The position numbers and the translations under genes are program-made. The notes below the pieces were generated by a model. That model had not been told where the DNA came from, searched no databases, and saw nothing but the letters and a program-made list of their open reading frames with translations. Below are positions 8,145 to 16,644 of a stretch of 64,000 nt of DNA, piece after piece; position 1 is the stretch's first letter; each line of letters opens with the position of its first letter. This stretch comes from Bacillus mycoides (GTDB lineage Bacteria; Bacillota; Bacilli; Bacillales; Bacillaceae_G): contig NZ_LXLV01000062.1 in assembly GCF_001757995.1 (NCBI RefSeq), forward strand, positions 411,285-475,284. The letters run 5' to 3'.

Positions 8145-9449
8145 TTACTTCGTTACAATTCCGTGTACTAAAGTTGGTGCATCTACGTGGTCTTTAGCGA
8201 TTTTCATGTTCTCATAAATTTTCGCTTTTACGTCTTCAACATTTTCGCGGTTTGCGTAAATTGTAACAAGAGAGTCACCTTTTTTCACGCTATCGCCTAC
8301 TTTTTTGCGAAGCATTAGACCAACTGCTAAATCAATTTCAGACTCTTTCGTTGCACGCCCTGCTCCTAAAAGCATTGCTGCTGTTCCGATTTCATCTGCA
8401 ACGATTTCCGATACGTAACCGTCTTCTTTCGCTTCCACTTCAATTTTATATTGTGCTTGTGGCAATTTAGAAGGATCATCAACAACAGAAGCATCGCCGC
8501 CCTGCGCCGATAAGAACGTTTTAAATGCTTCTAACGCTTTTCCATTGTTCATTACTTCAATTAATTTTTCACGTGCATCTTCTAAAGATGAAGCTTGTCC
8601 AGCAAGGTATACCATTTGACTTCCAAGCGTTAAACATAGCTCTTCTAAATCTTTCGGTCCCTTACCTTGTAATGTATCAATTGCTTCTTGTACTTCTAAT
8701 GCATTACCAATTGCTTCACCAAGCGGCTGACTCATATCAGAAATAACTGCCATCGTATTACGACCAACGTTATTACCGATGCGTACCATTGCTTCTGCTA
8801 AACGCTTTGCATCTTCATCTGTTTTCATAAATGCTCCTGCTCCAGTTTTTACATCAAGAACAATTGCATCTGCACCAGCAGCAATTTTCTTACTCATAAT
8901 CGAGCTTGCAATAAGCGGAATTGAGTTTACTGTTGCCGTGACATCACGAAGTGCATACAATTTTTTATCAGCAGGTGTTAAGTTTCCACTTTGACCGATA
9001 ACAGCAATTTTATTTTCATTTACAAGACGCATGAATTCATCATTTTCAATTTCCACATGGAATCCTGGTACTGCTTCTAATTTATCAATTGTACCACCCG
9101 TATGTCCTAAACCTCGTCCAGACATTTTCGCAACTGGTACACCTAAAGCAGCTACTAATGGACCTAATACAAGTGTCGTTGTATCACCAACACCACCTGT
9201 TGAATGCTTATCTACTTTTACCCCTTCAATGGCTGATAAATCAATTGTATCGCCGCTATTTACCATTGCCATCGTTAAATCAGCACGTTCTTGATCATTC
9301 ATATCTTGGAAGAAAATTGCCATTGCAAGTGAACTTACTTGATAATCAGGAATATCACCATTTGTGTATCCTTCAACGATAAAGTTAATTTCTTCTGTCG
9401 TTAATGCTTGTCCATCACGTTTTTTTGCAATTAGGTCCACCATTCTCAT
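8145..9449 (-). CDS. pdp: Pyrimidine-nucleoside phosphorylase
   Basis: 434 residues, the usual family length. The phosphate-binding KHSTGGVGD (about 81-89) and the pyrimidine phosphorylase signature [17 protein letters not shown] (about 110-126) are intact, as is the C-terminal domain. The enzyme splits uridine, thymidine or deoxyuridine with phosphate into base and (deoxy)ribose-1-phosphate, which DeoB converts to the 5-phosphate. GGGGTGA precedes ATG 9449, 7 nt after pupG. It is the last gene of deoB-pupG-pdp. Confidence 0.95.
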   Translation of the reverse strand: MRMVDLIAKKRDGQALTTEEINFIVEGYTNGDIPDYQVSSLAMAIFFQDMNDQERADLTMAMVNSGDTIDLSAIEGVKVDKHSTGGVGDTTTLVLGPLVAALGVPVAKMSGRGLGHTGGTIDKLEAVPGFHVEIENDEFMRLVNENKIAVIGQSGNLTPADKKLYALRDVTATVNSIPLIASSIMSKKIAAGADAIVLDVKTGAGAFMKTDEDAKRLAEAMVRIGNNVGRNTMAVISDMSQPLGEAIGNALEVQEAIDTLQGKGPKDLEELCLTLGSQMVYLAGQASSLEDAREKLIEVMNNGKALEAFKTFLSAQGGDASVVDDPSKLPQAQYKIEVEAKEDGYVSEIVADEIGTAAMLLGAGRATKESEIDLAVGLMLRKKVGDSVKKGDSLVTIYANRENVEDVKAKIYENMKIAKDHVDAPTLVHGIVTK

Positions 9450-9456
9450 TGTGAAG

Positions 9457-10278
9457 TCACCCCTTCATTTGTTTTACAATTGCTTTTACTAATGCTAAGA
9501 AGTTAGCTTTAACACGTTCTGTCGTTTCAATTACTTCATCGTGGTGAAGTGGCTGATCTAAAATACCCGCTGCCATATTTGAAATACAAGAAATACCAAG
9601 TACTTTCATACCCGCATGACGCGCTACAATTACTTCAGGTACTGTTGACATACCAACTGCATCTCCGCCAAGTGTACGAAGCATACGAATTTCAGCAGGT
9701 GTTTCATATACAGGACCTGTCATTCCAACATATACACCTTCTTGTACTTTAATATTTAAATCTGCTGCAACTTGTTTCGCCATTTCGCGAAGTTCTGGCG
9801 TATATGATGTAGACATATCAGGGAAACGTACACCCATTTCAGAATCATTTGGTCCGATTAATGGGTTCGTACCCATGAAGTTAATGTGGTCTGAAATTAA
9901 CATAAGATCGCCTGGTTCAAATGATGTATTTACACCACCAGCTGCGTTCGTTACAACAACTGTTTCTACACCTAGTTCTTTCATAACACGAACTGGGAAT
10001 GTTACTTTTTGCATATCGTATCCTTCATAGAAATGGAAACGTCCTTGCATAGCTACTACTGTTACACCTTGAAGTGTACCGAATACAAGTTGACCTGCAT
10101 GTCCTTCTACAGTTGAAACTGGGAATTCAGGGATTTCACTGTATGGTACTGTTACTGCATTCTCGATTTCATCTGCTAATACACCTAGTCCAGATCCAAG
10201 GATTAGTCCTACTTGTGGTGTCTCTTGAAATTTCTCTTTTAAGTATGAAGCTGATTTTGTAATTAGTTCACGATTCAT
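9457..10278 (-). CDS. pupG: Purine-nucleoside phosphorylase
   Basis: 273 residues, the trimeric PNP type. LILGSGLG (about 25-32) binds phosphate; [20 protein letters not shown] and [15 protein letters not shown] complete the nucleoside site. It phosphorolyses inosine and guanosine (and deoxy forms). AGGGGG lies before ATG 10278. The gene is between deoB (12 nt) and pdp (7 nt), so all three are one transcript for nucleoside salvage. Also called punA or deoD in related annotations; the sequence is of the high-molecular-weight trimeric group, not the hexameric DeoD group. Confidence 0.94.
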   Translation of the reverse strand: MNRELITKSASYLKEKFQETPQVGLILGSGLGVLADEIENAVTVPYSEIPEFPVSTVEGHAGQLVFGTLQGVTVVAMQGRFHFYEGYDMQKVTFPVRVMKELGVETVVVTNAAGGVNTSFEPGDLMLISDHINFMGTNPLIGPNDSEMGVRFPDMSTSYTPELREMAKQVAADLNIKVQEGVYVGMTGPVYETPAEIRMLRTLGGDAVGMSTVPEVIVARHAGMKVLGISCISNMAAGILDQPLHHDEVIETTERVKANFLALVKAIVKQMKG

Positions 10279-10290
10279 CTGTTTATCCCC

Positions 10291-11475
10291 CTATTTCTTT
10301 AGCTCGTTTAAGAAGCTTGTTCCATGTTCTGGCATTTTAACATTAAAGTTTTCTGCTACAGTTGCACCAATATCAGCAAATGTTTGACGAAGTGATAACT
10401 CTTGTCCGCCTTCTTTCATGCTTGGGCTATATGCTAATAACGGTACATATTCACGTGTATGATCAGTACCAGGATGTACTGGATCATTACCGTGGTCTGC
10501 TGTAATTAATAATAAATCATCTTCTTGTAGTTTTTCGAATACTTCAGGAAGACGTGCATCATATTCTTGCAGAGCTTCTCCGTATCCTTGTGGATCACGA
10601 CGGTGACCGAATAATGCATCAAAGTCAACTAAGTTTAAGAAGCTAAGACCTGTAAAGTCCATGTTTAATGTATCTACAAGCTTATCCATTCCATCCATAT
10701 TAGACTTCGTACGAAGTGATTCAGTTACCCCTTCACCATCATAAATATCAGAAATTTTACCGATAGCAATTACATCATAGTCACTATCTTTTAATTCATT
10801 CATTACCGTACGACCGAATGGTTTTAACGCATAGTCATGACGATTTGGTGTACGTGTGAATTTCCCAGGTTCTCCAACGAATGGACGAGCGATAACACGT
10901 CCTACCATGTACTTCTCATCTAACGTTAGTTCACGTGCAATTTTACAAATTTTATATAACTCATCAAGTGGCACTACTTCTTCGTGTGCTGCAATTTGTA
11001 GTACGCTATCTGCAGAAGTGTAAACGATTAAAGAGCCTGTTTCCATTTGCTCTTGACCAAGTTCATCAAGAATTTCAGTTCCAGAAGCTGGCTTATTACC
11101 GATAATTTTACGGCCTGTTTTTTCTTCTAATTCATCAAGTAATTCTTTCGGGAATCCTTCAGGGAACACTTGGAATGGTGTATCAATGTAAAGGCCCATG
11201 ATTTCCCAGTGTCCTGTCATTGTATCTTTACCAGTAGATTTTTCTTGCATCTTTGTATAATATCCAAGCGGTTTCTCTACTTTAGAAATACCTTTCATTT
11301 CACGAATGTTACCAAGACCTAATTTCACCATGTTTGGCATTTGTAATCCATTCATATGTTCAGCAATGTGACCAATTGTATCAGAACCTAAATCACCAAA
11401 TTGCTCAGCATCTGGTGCTTCACCGATCCCTACTGAGTCCATTACGACTAGGAAAATACGTTTATATTTATTCAT
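10291..11475 (-). CDS. deoB: Phosphopentomutase
   Basis: 394 residues. It belongs to the alkaline-phosphatase-like superfamily: N-terminal metal site [14 protein letters not shown] (about 9-22), TGHWE near the catalytic threonine (KDTMTGHWE), and C-terminal metal ligands in [17 protein letters not shown] and GTDHTRE. It interconverts (deoxy)ribose-1-phosphate and -5-phosphate, linking the two phosphorylases downstream to central metabolism. GGAGGTCGCAGTT precedes ATG 11475. It is the first gene of the operon. B. subtilis calls it drm. Confidence 0.95.
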   Translation of the reverse strand: MNKYKRIFLVVMDSVGIGEAPDAEQFGDLGSDTIGHIAEHMNGLQMPNMVKLGLGNIREMKGISKVEKPLGYYTKMQEKSTGKDTMTGHWEIMGLYIDTPFQVFPEGFPKELLDELEEKTGRKIIGNKPASGTEILDELGQEQMETGSLIVYTSADSVLQIAAHEEVVPLDELYKICKIARELTLDEKYMVGRVIARPFVGEPGKFTRTPNRHDYALKPFGRTVMNELKDSDYDVIAIGKISDIYDGEGVTESLRTKSNMDGMDKLVDTLNMDFTGLSFLNLVDFDALFGHRRDPQGYGEALQEYDARLPEVFEKLQEDDLLLITADHGNDPVHPGTDHTREYVPLLAYSPSMKEGGQELSLRQTFADIGATVAENFNVKMPEHGTSFLNELKK

Positions 11476-11658
11476 AACTGCGACCTCCTATAAGTTCAGT
11501 TCTACTTCTTGTAGTATGTTCAAAACGCTATAAAGTGAAACTGTTATCAATGGGAATTATCTTTCGTCCTCATTATTAAACAGTACTGCTTTAAATCATT
11601 CTCTAACTTTTTCGTTTTACTTTCAAACGAATCAAAAACATTTCTAGTTTTTCCTAAG

Positions 11659-11677
11659 TCAGATGTCAGACATCTGA
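11659..11677. promoter_or_regulatory. 19-bp perfect palindrome, probable repressor operator of deoB
   Basis: TCAGATGTC-A-GACATCTGA has 9-bp arms around one base. It lies directly downstream of the predicted deoB -10, where a bound repressor would block transcription. The core ATGTCxGACAT resembles operators of FadR-branch GntR regulators; no such regulator gene is in the window, so the binding protein is unknown. Confidence 0.65.
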
Positions 11678-11684
11678 TATTGAT

Positions 11685-11708
11685 ATCATAACATGTTTAC
11701 GCTTTCTT
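11685..11708 (-). promoter_or_regulatory. deoB promoter -10 and cre-like site
   Basis: On the minus strand the extended -10 TGTTATGAT has TATGAT at 11690-11685; the -35 is poor. Just upstream, AAGAAAGCGTAAACA (11708-11694) matches the CcpA cre consensus WTGNAANCGNWNNCA at all but one fixed position. Catabolite repression of nucleoside use would fit what is known for B. subtilis dra-nupC-pdp. The rest of 11476-11813 is AT-rich leader and upstream sequence without a gene. Confidence 0.6.
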
Positions 11709-11813
11709 TTTAATACATTTTCGTAGAATTTCTCATTTTCTTCACACTTCTATTGTAATCCATTCTGCAAAGAAGTGCTAATCATTTCATAACATATTTC
11801 CTAATATAAAAAT

Positions 11814-11841
11814 AAAAAGCAGCTCTAAAGAGCTGCTTTTT
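11814..11841 (-). terminator. Terminator of the YtkA-like lipoprotein gene
   Basis: AAAAAGCAGCTCT and AGAGCTGCTTTTT form a 13-bp stem directly after the stop codon. Confidence 0.88.
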
Positions 11842-12559
11842 ATTTTACTTCTACTGTTTCTTCTTTATGTTCATGCAGTTCGCCTTTTCTTACATGCACT
11901 TTCACTTTGTAAGCACCGTTCTCTTTGAAAGTATGTTTACTTTCATACTCCCCTTTATTCCCTTCTTTCGCCGGAATAAATTCGTGTTTTTCAACACCAT
12001 CTTTCCAAATCTCAAGTTGCACTTCAGCACCAGTTAACGCTTCTTCTTTTTGCTTTAAATGGACTTTCATTGTTGATTCAGCATTTGCTTTTATGTCACC
12101 GGCCATAAGATGAATCATTGTGTCACTTTTATGATCACCACTTTCTTTTTTCGCATCTTCTACTTTCGCATTCCCTACAGCAACTTTGTGTTCTGGCATA
12201 ACGTGTATATCACGTGCATTTGTATGAGGAATAATATGATATACTCCATCAGTTTCAAATGTTTTCTCTACTGCATAAACACCTTTTCCTTTATGCTTAC
12301 CATCTAACATCTCGTGTTTCTCGTCGCCATCTTTCCAAATCTCAAACTTTACGTCATCAGCATCCGTTACTCTTTCTTTTCCTTGTGTAACAAGTGCTTG
12401 TACTTCTGTTTTTTCACCAGGTTTAATTTCTTTCGGATTCGTTTGAATCGCTACGTTTATACTTTCAAGTTTCTTTTCTTTTTTCGGCTCTTCTTTGTTT
12501 GTATTACAGCCAGCCAACGCTAGCATCGCGATAAATAAAATCATAATAAGTTTTTTCAT
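11840..12559 (-). CDS. Lipoprotein with two YtkA-like domains
   Basis: 239 residues from the ATG at 12559, whose ribosome site AAGGAGG is 8 nt upstream; three in-frame ATGs in a row make 12562 and 12565 possible too. Lipobox LAGC sits at the end of a 16-residue hydrophobic segment, so the protein is anchored to the outer face of the membrane. Two tandem YtkA/FixH-like beta domains follow: one around VKFEIWKDGDEKHEML and one around VQLEIWKDGVEKHEF, each ending in a HxxxHxxH-rich strand region. The many histidines and methionines would suit metal binding, but this is inference. Confidence 0.8.
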   Translation of the reverse strand: MKKLIMILFIAMLALAGCNTNKEEPKKEKKLESINVAIQTNPKEIKPGEKTEVQALVTQGKERVTDADDVKFEIWKDGDEKHEMLDGKHKGKGVYAVEKTFETDGVYHIIPHTNARDIHVMPEHKVAVGNAKVEDAKKESGDHKSDTMIHLMAGDIKANAESTMKVHLKQKEEALTGAEVQLEIWKDGVEKHEFIPAKEGNKGEYESKHTFKENGAYKVKVHVRKGELHEHKEETVEVK

Positions 12560-12688
12560 CATCATTTCCTCCTTCATTCCTTATTTAGTATAGAGGAAAT
12601 ACATTGTAATATTCTAGTCTTCCGCTGAAAACAATGTACGAAATGTTTGTGAAGTTTTTGTGAAGTACTTTACCCTTTTGAATCTATG

Positions 12689-12714
12689 AAAAAAAGAGCA
12701 TAGTGACTATGCTC
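12689..12714 (-). terminator. Terminator overlapping the end of xerD
   Basis: GAGCATAGT and ACTATGCTC pair around one base, followed by T's on the minus strand. The stem includes the xerD stop codon. Confidence 0.8.
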
Positions 12715-13597
12715 TCGGATGAAACTGTTTATATACATCTTTTAATCTAGTTTTTGAAACATGCGTATAGATTTGCGTTGTTGAAATATCTGCATGTCCA
12801 AGCATCTCTTGTACAGCACGCAAATCTGCCCCGTTCTCTAATAAATGCGTAGCAAACGAGTGACGTAACGTATGCGGTGTAAGCTCTTTTGCAATATTTG
12901 CTTCTTTCGCTAATCGTTTTAAAATTTTCCAAAACCCTTGTCTTGATAATCGATTACCATGATGGTTTAAAAAGAGTGCATCTACTGCTTTTTTACCCAT
13001 CAGTTCTCTTCTTCCTTTTTCAATATACTTTTGAATTGCTTCCGTCGCTAAGCTTCCTAATGGAATAATTCTTTCTTTATTCCCTTTCCCAATGCAGCGA
13101 ACAAACCCCATCGTTAAGTGCACATCTTCTAAATTCAATGCAATTAATTCTGAAACACGAAGTCCTGTTGCATACAATAACTCTAACATTGCCTTATCAC
13201 GAATCCCAAAAGCACTCGTCACTTTCGGGGTCTGAAGTAATGCTTCTACTTCGTCGATTGATAATACTTTTGGCAATTTCCGTTCCCCTTGTGGCGTTTC
13301 AATATGTACCGATGGGTCATGCTCCACTGCTCGTTCACGAAGTAAAAATTGATGAAACGAACGAATCGATGCAATATGACGCGCCAATGTTTTTGAAGAT
13401 TTCCCGTTTTCTTTTAAATGCTGCAAAAAGTTAACAATATGCAAGCGTGTCACTTCATGAAACGTCTTCGTTTGTTCTACATTTTGCAAATACTTCACAT
13501 AGCTTTTCAAATCGCGTTCATAAGATACAACTGTATTTTTCGCCAAACCTTTTTCAACAATCATATAATGAATAAAATCTTTTAATTGATCTTCCAA
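12707..13597 (-). CDS. xerD: Site-specific tyrosine recombinase XerD
   Basis: 296 residues, the normal XerD length: N-terminal SAM-like core-binding domain (1-85) and catalytic domain with [10 protein letters not shown] (Arg), a Lys in the beta-hairpin, [11 protein letters not shown] (His-x-x-Arg), [14 protein letters not shown] (His, Tyr nucleophile). With XerC it resolves chromosome dimers at dif. Placement between yqzK/fur and the deoB operon matches B. subtilis ripX, so it is the housekeeping recombinase, not a phage integrase. Confidence 0.95.
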   Translation of the reverse strand: MEDQLKDFIHYMIVEKGLAKNTVVSYERDLKSYVKYLQNVEQTKTFHEVTRLHIVNFLQHLKENGKSSKTLARHIASIRSFHQFLLRERAVEHDPSVHIETPQGERKLPKVLSIDEVEALLQTPKVTSAFGIRDKAMLELLYATGLRVSELIALNLEDVHLTMGFVRCIGKGNKERIIPLGSLATEAIQKYIEKGRRELMGKKAVDALFLNHHGNRLSRQGFWKILKRLAKEANIAKELTPHTLRHSFATHLLENGADLRAVQEMLGHADISTTQIYTHVSKTRLKDVYKQFHPRA

Positions 13598-13603
13598 TCT
13601 ACA

Positions 13604-13834
13604 CTACTCCCCATTTTCATAGAAAAACATCATTCTATTTACGAAAGCATCCTTTTCCGGCTCCTCATTCCCTGATACTTTTTCTACAGTCTCTTCTTTT
13701 GGCTTTTCATAACGATGGTAACTTTCATATTCTTCATTTATCCATAGTATAGCGAAATAAAACAAAATCGTACAACTTGTAAATAATAAAAATACTTTCA
13801 TCCCATCAAAAGTTAATTTTAAAGCTCGGCGCAT
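13604..13834 (-). CDS. yqzK: YqzK-like small membrane protein (DUF4227)
   Basis: 76 residues: a short basic start MRRALKLTFDGMK, one membrane segment (VFLLFTSCTILFYFAILWI) and an acidic, charged tail. GGAGG is 9 nt before ATG 13834, so the longer upstream reading is rejected. Gene order fur-yqzK-xerD is the same as in B. subtilis. The stop lies 6 nt before xerD, so the two are co-transcribed. Function unknown. Confidence 0.8.
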   Translation of the reverse strand: MRRALKLTFDGMKVFLLFTSCTILFYFAILWINEEYESYHRYEKPKEETVEKVSGNEEPEKDAFVNRMMFFYENGE

Positions 13835-13903
13835 TGTAAATTCCTCCAAAATATAAGTTATTACAACATATGCCAAGCTTTCACCAATTTATACCTTATT
13901 CAA

Positions 13904-13942
13904 ATAAAAAACCTCTTCCTAGTTAAATAGGAAAAGGTTATT
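13904..13942 (-). terminator. Terminator of fur
   Basis: AACCTCTTCCTA and TAGGAAAAGGTT form a stem with one mismatch-like G-A step, followed by TTTTTTAT on the minus strand. Confidence 0.8.
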
Positions 13943-14393
13943 TTTCATCCGTTTCATTTTCTTGACAATTTTTACAAATCCCATGGAATGTTAAACGATG
14001 ATCTTTCACCTTAAAGCTCCAGTCTCGTTCCACTTTATTCTCCACTTCACCAAGTAAATCTTCTTGTATTTCTTGTACAGCACCGCATTGTGTACAGATT
14101 AAATGATGATGGAAACGCTGTGCACCTTCTTGGCGTAAGTCATAACGCGAAACACCGTCCCCAAAGTTAATCTTATCGACAACTTTCAACTCAGACAATA
14201 ACTCTAAAGTTCGATAGACGGTTGCTAATCCGATCTCTGGCGACTTTTCTTTTACAAGGAGGTATACATCTTCTGCGCTTAAATGATCTTCTTCATTTTC
14301 TAGCAGCACACGAACTGTTGCTTCACGTTGTGGTGTCAATTTATAGCTCGCTGCATGTAATTGCTTCTTAATTCGTTCAATTCTTTCTTCCAT
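13938..14393 (-). CDS. fur: Ferric uptake regulator Fur
   Basis: 151 residues. N-terminal winged helix (LTPQREATVRVLLENEEDHLSAEDVY then GLATVYRTLELL), metal sites in RFHHHLICTQCG and a second Cys pair near the C-terminus (CKNC), the structural zinc site. Fur paralogues PerR and Zur share this layout; the spoIIM-fur-yqzK-xerD order identifies this one as Fur. It represses iron-uptake genes when loaded with Fe2+. A Fur/PerR-like box lies 84 nt upstream. Confidence 0.92.
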   Translation of the reverse strand: MEERIERIKKQLHAASYKLTPQREATVRVLLENEEDHLSAEDVYLLVKEKSPEIGLATVYRTLELLSELKVVDKINFGDGVSRYDLRQEGAQRFHHHLICTQCGAVQEIQEDLLGEVENKVERDWSFKVKDHRLTFHGICKNCQENETDEK

Positions 14394-14476
14394 TCGGTAC
14401 TACTCCCTCCTCGCCACTCTTACACCATTATATCAGAAGAAGGGCTCCTGTCAAAAGAAAAACAATAAAAACAAAT

Positions 14477-14491
14477 TGATAATTATTCTCA
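14477..14491. promoter_or_regulatory. Fur/PerR-like box upstream of fur
   Basis: TGATAAT-T-ATTCTCA matches the 7-1-7 Fur consensus TGATAATNATTATCA except for one base. PerR boxes are close relatives, and B. subtilis fur is a PerR target, so either regulator could bind. Confidence 0.65.
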
Positions 14492-14499
14492 AAAAGTAT

Positions 14500-15147
14500 T
14501 TATTGTTTGTTAATAGCTTCCACAACTTCTTTCATTAAAACTGGTGATGCATACGCTTCGACACTGGAAGCAATAGCTAATACCGCTCCAATCACGAGAA
14601 AAAAGCATGTATAGCGAATTAATAACGGTAATAGTGGCTCAGTTATTTTCCGGATAAATTGATGTCTAATCATTCTCAAGGAAAAACTTGCAGCAATTGT
14701 TGTCATAACGAGAAATACAGGAATTATAATTAAATTTTGTGGCAATACAGATACAAATGCTAATAATAGTCCATTCCATCCGTGCTGACTTACTAAAAAA
14801 CCTACTGTAAATCCAACAACTATCCCTTTTAAAAATAGTAAGATAAAAATGAGCGGCAACCCAATAATTGAAATCCCCAAAATCCAAATAAAGCCGATAT
14901 ATTTTAATTGCGAAAAGTAACTTTCTCGAAACATTTCGCCCGCGACAGCAAATTCTCCTTTAGAAACTTGTCCAAAAAAACGCTGTAAATAAAATGATAA
15001 ATCTTGCTTTTGGTTTATTTGTAAACTATTCACAAGAATCGCTCCAAATATTACTCCCATCAGTAATAAAACCGCATTAAATATATATAGTGAAGAGTTT
15101 TCCTGTATGTGAGACATTACACGGTCTTGCCACGTTTTTCGCCACAT
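14500..15147 (-). CDS. spoIIM: Stage II sporulation protein M
   Basis: 215 residues, five hydrophobic segments, start MWRKTWQDRVMSHIQENSSL. The SpoIIM/DUF95 pattern is seen in GIVVGFTVGFLVSQHGWNGLLLAFVSVLPQN. SpoIIM with SpoIID and SpoIIP thins septal peptidoglycan during engulfment of the forespore. The gene is followed by fur exactly as in B. subtilis. Ribosome site GGAGGGAAGG precedes the ATG at 15147. Confidence 0.92.
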   Translation of the reverse strand: MWRKTWQDRVMSHIQENSSLYIFNAVLLLMGVIFGAILVNSLQINQKQDLSFYLQRFFGQVSKGEFAVAGEMFRESYFSQLKYIGFIWILGISIIGLPLIFILLFLKGIVVGFTVGFLVSQHGWNGLLLAFVSVLPQNLIIIPVFLVMTTIAASFSLRMIRHQFIRKITEPLLPLLIRYTCFFLVIGAVLAIASSVEAYASPVLMKEVVEAINKQ

Positions 15148-15217
15148 TTTCCTTCCCTCCGTTCACACTCTTACTAAAAATGTATGAAAGAAAGAAAAAA
15201 AGTATGACGAATTAACA

Positions 15218-15245
15218 TTGAAATTCCGCTCTACTTTGCTAAACT
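15218..15245 (+). promoter_or_regulatory. Promoter of the GNAT gene
   Basis: TTGAAA (15218-15223), 16-nt spacer ending in TGC, and TAAACT (15240-15245): an extended -10 promoter. Confidence 0.5.
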
Positions 15246-15273
15246 AAATAGTAGAGAATAGGAGGGATTTCTC

Positions 15274-15825
15274 TTGAAACCATTATTATTAGATTTTCCA
15301 ACGTTATTTCAAACTGAGCGCTTGCAAGTACGTAAGCCGTTTCCGGGTGACGGTACAGAAGTATATGAAGCAATCCAAGCTTCTCTAGAAGACTTATTAC
15401 CGTGGATGCCAATTACAGCTGAAACAGAAGAGAGTGCGGAAGAAATTGTTCGCGAAGCTCACGGACAGTTTTTACTTCGTGAAACACTTGATTTTCACTT
15501 ATACGATAAAGTATCTGGTACATTCATCGGGGCTATTACTCTTAAGCCTGAAAACTGGGACATTCCAAAGTTTTCACTTCACTTCTGGTTACATAGCGCC
15601 TATACAAAACAAGGCTATATGACAGAAGCTGTTAAAGGTGCGATTCAGTTCGCTTTTGATAAGCTAGGTGCTAGAAGAATTGAAATTCGTACTGATGCAA
15701 CAAACGTGAACGCATGTAACTTAGCAGAACGTCTAGAATTTATTTTAGAAGGTACAATGGAAAATGATTTCCTAGCACCAGATGGCAGCTTACGCGATGC
15801 ACGTGTATATGCAAAAATTAACTAA
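15274..15825 (+). CDS. GNAT N-acetyltransferase, RimJ/RimL type
   Basis: 183 residues: LFQTERLQVRKPFPGDGTEVYEAI start, FHLYDKVSGTFIGAITL strand, LHSAYTKQGYMTEAVKGAIQFAFD (acetyl-CoA pyrophosphate loop, Q/R-x-x-G-like YTKQGYMTEA) and ATNVNACNLAERLEF near the end. Such enzymes acetylate protein N-termini or small amines; the substrate is not predictable. TTG 15274 is the start because GGAGGG lies 8 nt upstream. Terminator follows. Confidence 0.85.
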   Translation: MKPLLLDFPTLFQTERLQVRKPFPGDGTEVYEAIQASLEDLLPWMPITAETEESAEEIVREAHGQFLLRETLDFHLYDKVSGTFIGAITLKPENWDIPKFSLHFWLHSAYTKQGYMTEAVKGAIQFAFDKLGARRIEIRTDATNVNACNLAERLEFILEGTMENDFLAPDGSLRDARVYAKIN

Positions 15826-15850
15826 AAACACTCGCCTTAGGCGAGTGTTT
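15826..15850. terminator. Bidirectional terminator
   Basis: AAACACTCGCC and GGCGAGTGTTT pair around TTA, between the convergent GNAT and nudF genes. Confidence 0.9.
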
Positions 15851-16388
15851 ATTTTTGTAATTGTAAATATTGTACTGCAAACATCGTCTTAGCATCATGA
15901 ATGCGAAGGTCTTTCATAAGATCAACCGCTTCTTCTAATGACACTTCCATTAATTCCACAAATTCATCTTCATCTAAAGCTGCTTTATTTTCTTTTTGTT
16001 TTAATCCTGTTGCTTTATATACATATAAAATCTCATCTGCAAAACCAGGTGATGTATAGAAAGATGTAATAAGCTCCATATTTTCACATACATATCCTGT
16101 TTCTTCTTCTAATTCACGAACTGCTGTTACCTCTGGCTTTTCCCCAGGTTCTAACTTCCCAGCTGGAATTTCCACAATTGTCTTTTCAAGAGCTTTACGA
16201 TACTGCTCGACAAGTACAATTTTCCCTTCATCAGTAATAGCAATAATAGCAACCGCCCCAGGGTGATTTACGATTTCACGTTTACTCATTTCTCCATTTG
16301 GTAATACTACATCATCAACACGAACTTTTATAACTCTACCATCAAAAATCGGTTCAGTTTTTACTGTTCTTTCTGCAAGATTACTCAT
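15849..16388 (-). CDS. nudF: ADP-ribose pyrophosphatase (Nudix)
   Basis: 179 residues with a full Nudix box, GKLEPGEKPEVTAVRELEEE followed by TG (about 76-97, GX5EX7REUXEEXG), and the upstream ADP-ribose contact strand IVLVEQYRKAL. It hydrolyses ADP-ribose to AMP and ribose-5-phosphate. It is divergent from mciZ, the same arrangement as in B. subtilis. Length and the position beside mciZ support NudF over other Nudix enzymes. Confidence 0.92.
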   Translation of the reverse strand: MSNLAERTVKTEPIFDGRVIKVRVDDVVLPNGEMSKREIVNHPGAVAIIAITDEGKIVLVEQYRKALEKTIVEIPAGKLEPGEKPEVTAVRELEEETGYVCENMELITSFYTSPGFADEILYVYKATGLKQKENKAALDEDEFVELMEVSLEEAVDLMKDLRIHDAKTMFAVQYLQLQK

Positions 16389-16405
16389 ACTACTTCATCT
16401 CCCTG

Positions 16406-16434
16406 TTCTATTTCCTAATCGTTCTTCATACATT
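16406..16434 (+). promoter_or_regulatory. Sigma-E-type promoter of mciZ
   Basis: TTCTATT (16406-16412), a 14-nt spacer and CATACATT (16427-16434). The -10 matches the sporulation sigma-E consensus CATACAnT, as expected since B. subtilis mciZ is sigma-E dependent. Confidence 0.65.
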
Positions 16435-16462
16435 TTACCACATTGAAAGGAGCGTGATAGAA

Positions 16463-16591
16463 ATGAAAGTTTACATTTTACCAAATCGCGTCACTTTAGT
16501 CGGCAAAGCATGGCAAATTCGTCATAAGCTAAAACAATATGGCAAAGAGTATACAACTGTACAAGAGTGGATTACAGCAAATAAAAAGTAA
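16463..16591 (+). CDS. mciZ: Mother-cell inhibitor of FtsZ, MciZ
   Basis: A 42-residue ORF starting MKVYILPNRVTLVGKAWQIR and ending QEWITANKK. From memory it lines up with the 40-residue B. subtilis MciZ along its length (MKV...VGKAW.IR.KLK.YG...V..WI). MciZ caps FtsZ filaments in the mother cell so that no second Z-ring forms during sporulation. AAAGGAGCGTGATAG gives the ribosome site. Position beside nudF and yqkF is as in B. subtilis, and a sigma-E-like promoter precedes it. It is easily missed because of its size. Confidence 0.9.
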   Translation: MKVYILPNRVTLVGKAWQIRHKLKQYGKEYTTVQEWITANKK

Positions 16592-16644
16592 ACGTTTGTC
16601 AACCTCCTTCCCCTTTCGTACAATAAAGATAAGGAGGTTGACCT

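Noticed and set aside
9031-9294. Plus-strand ORFs within pdp and pupG
   Set aside because: They are shadows of well-supported enzymes on the other strand.
12707-13597. Integrase of a mobile element
   Set aside because: Length, motifs and the spoIIM-fur-yqzK neighbourhood show housekeeping XerD.
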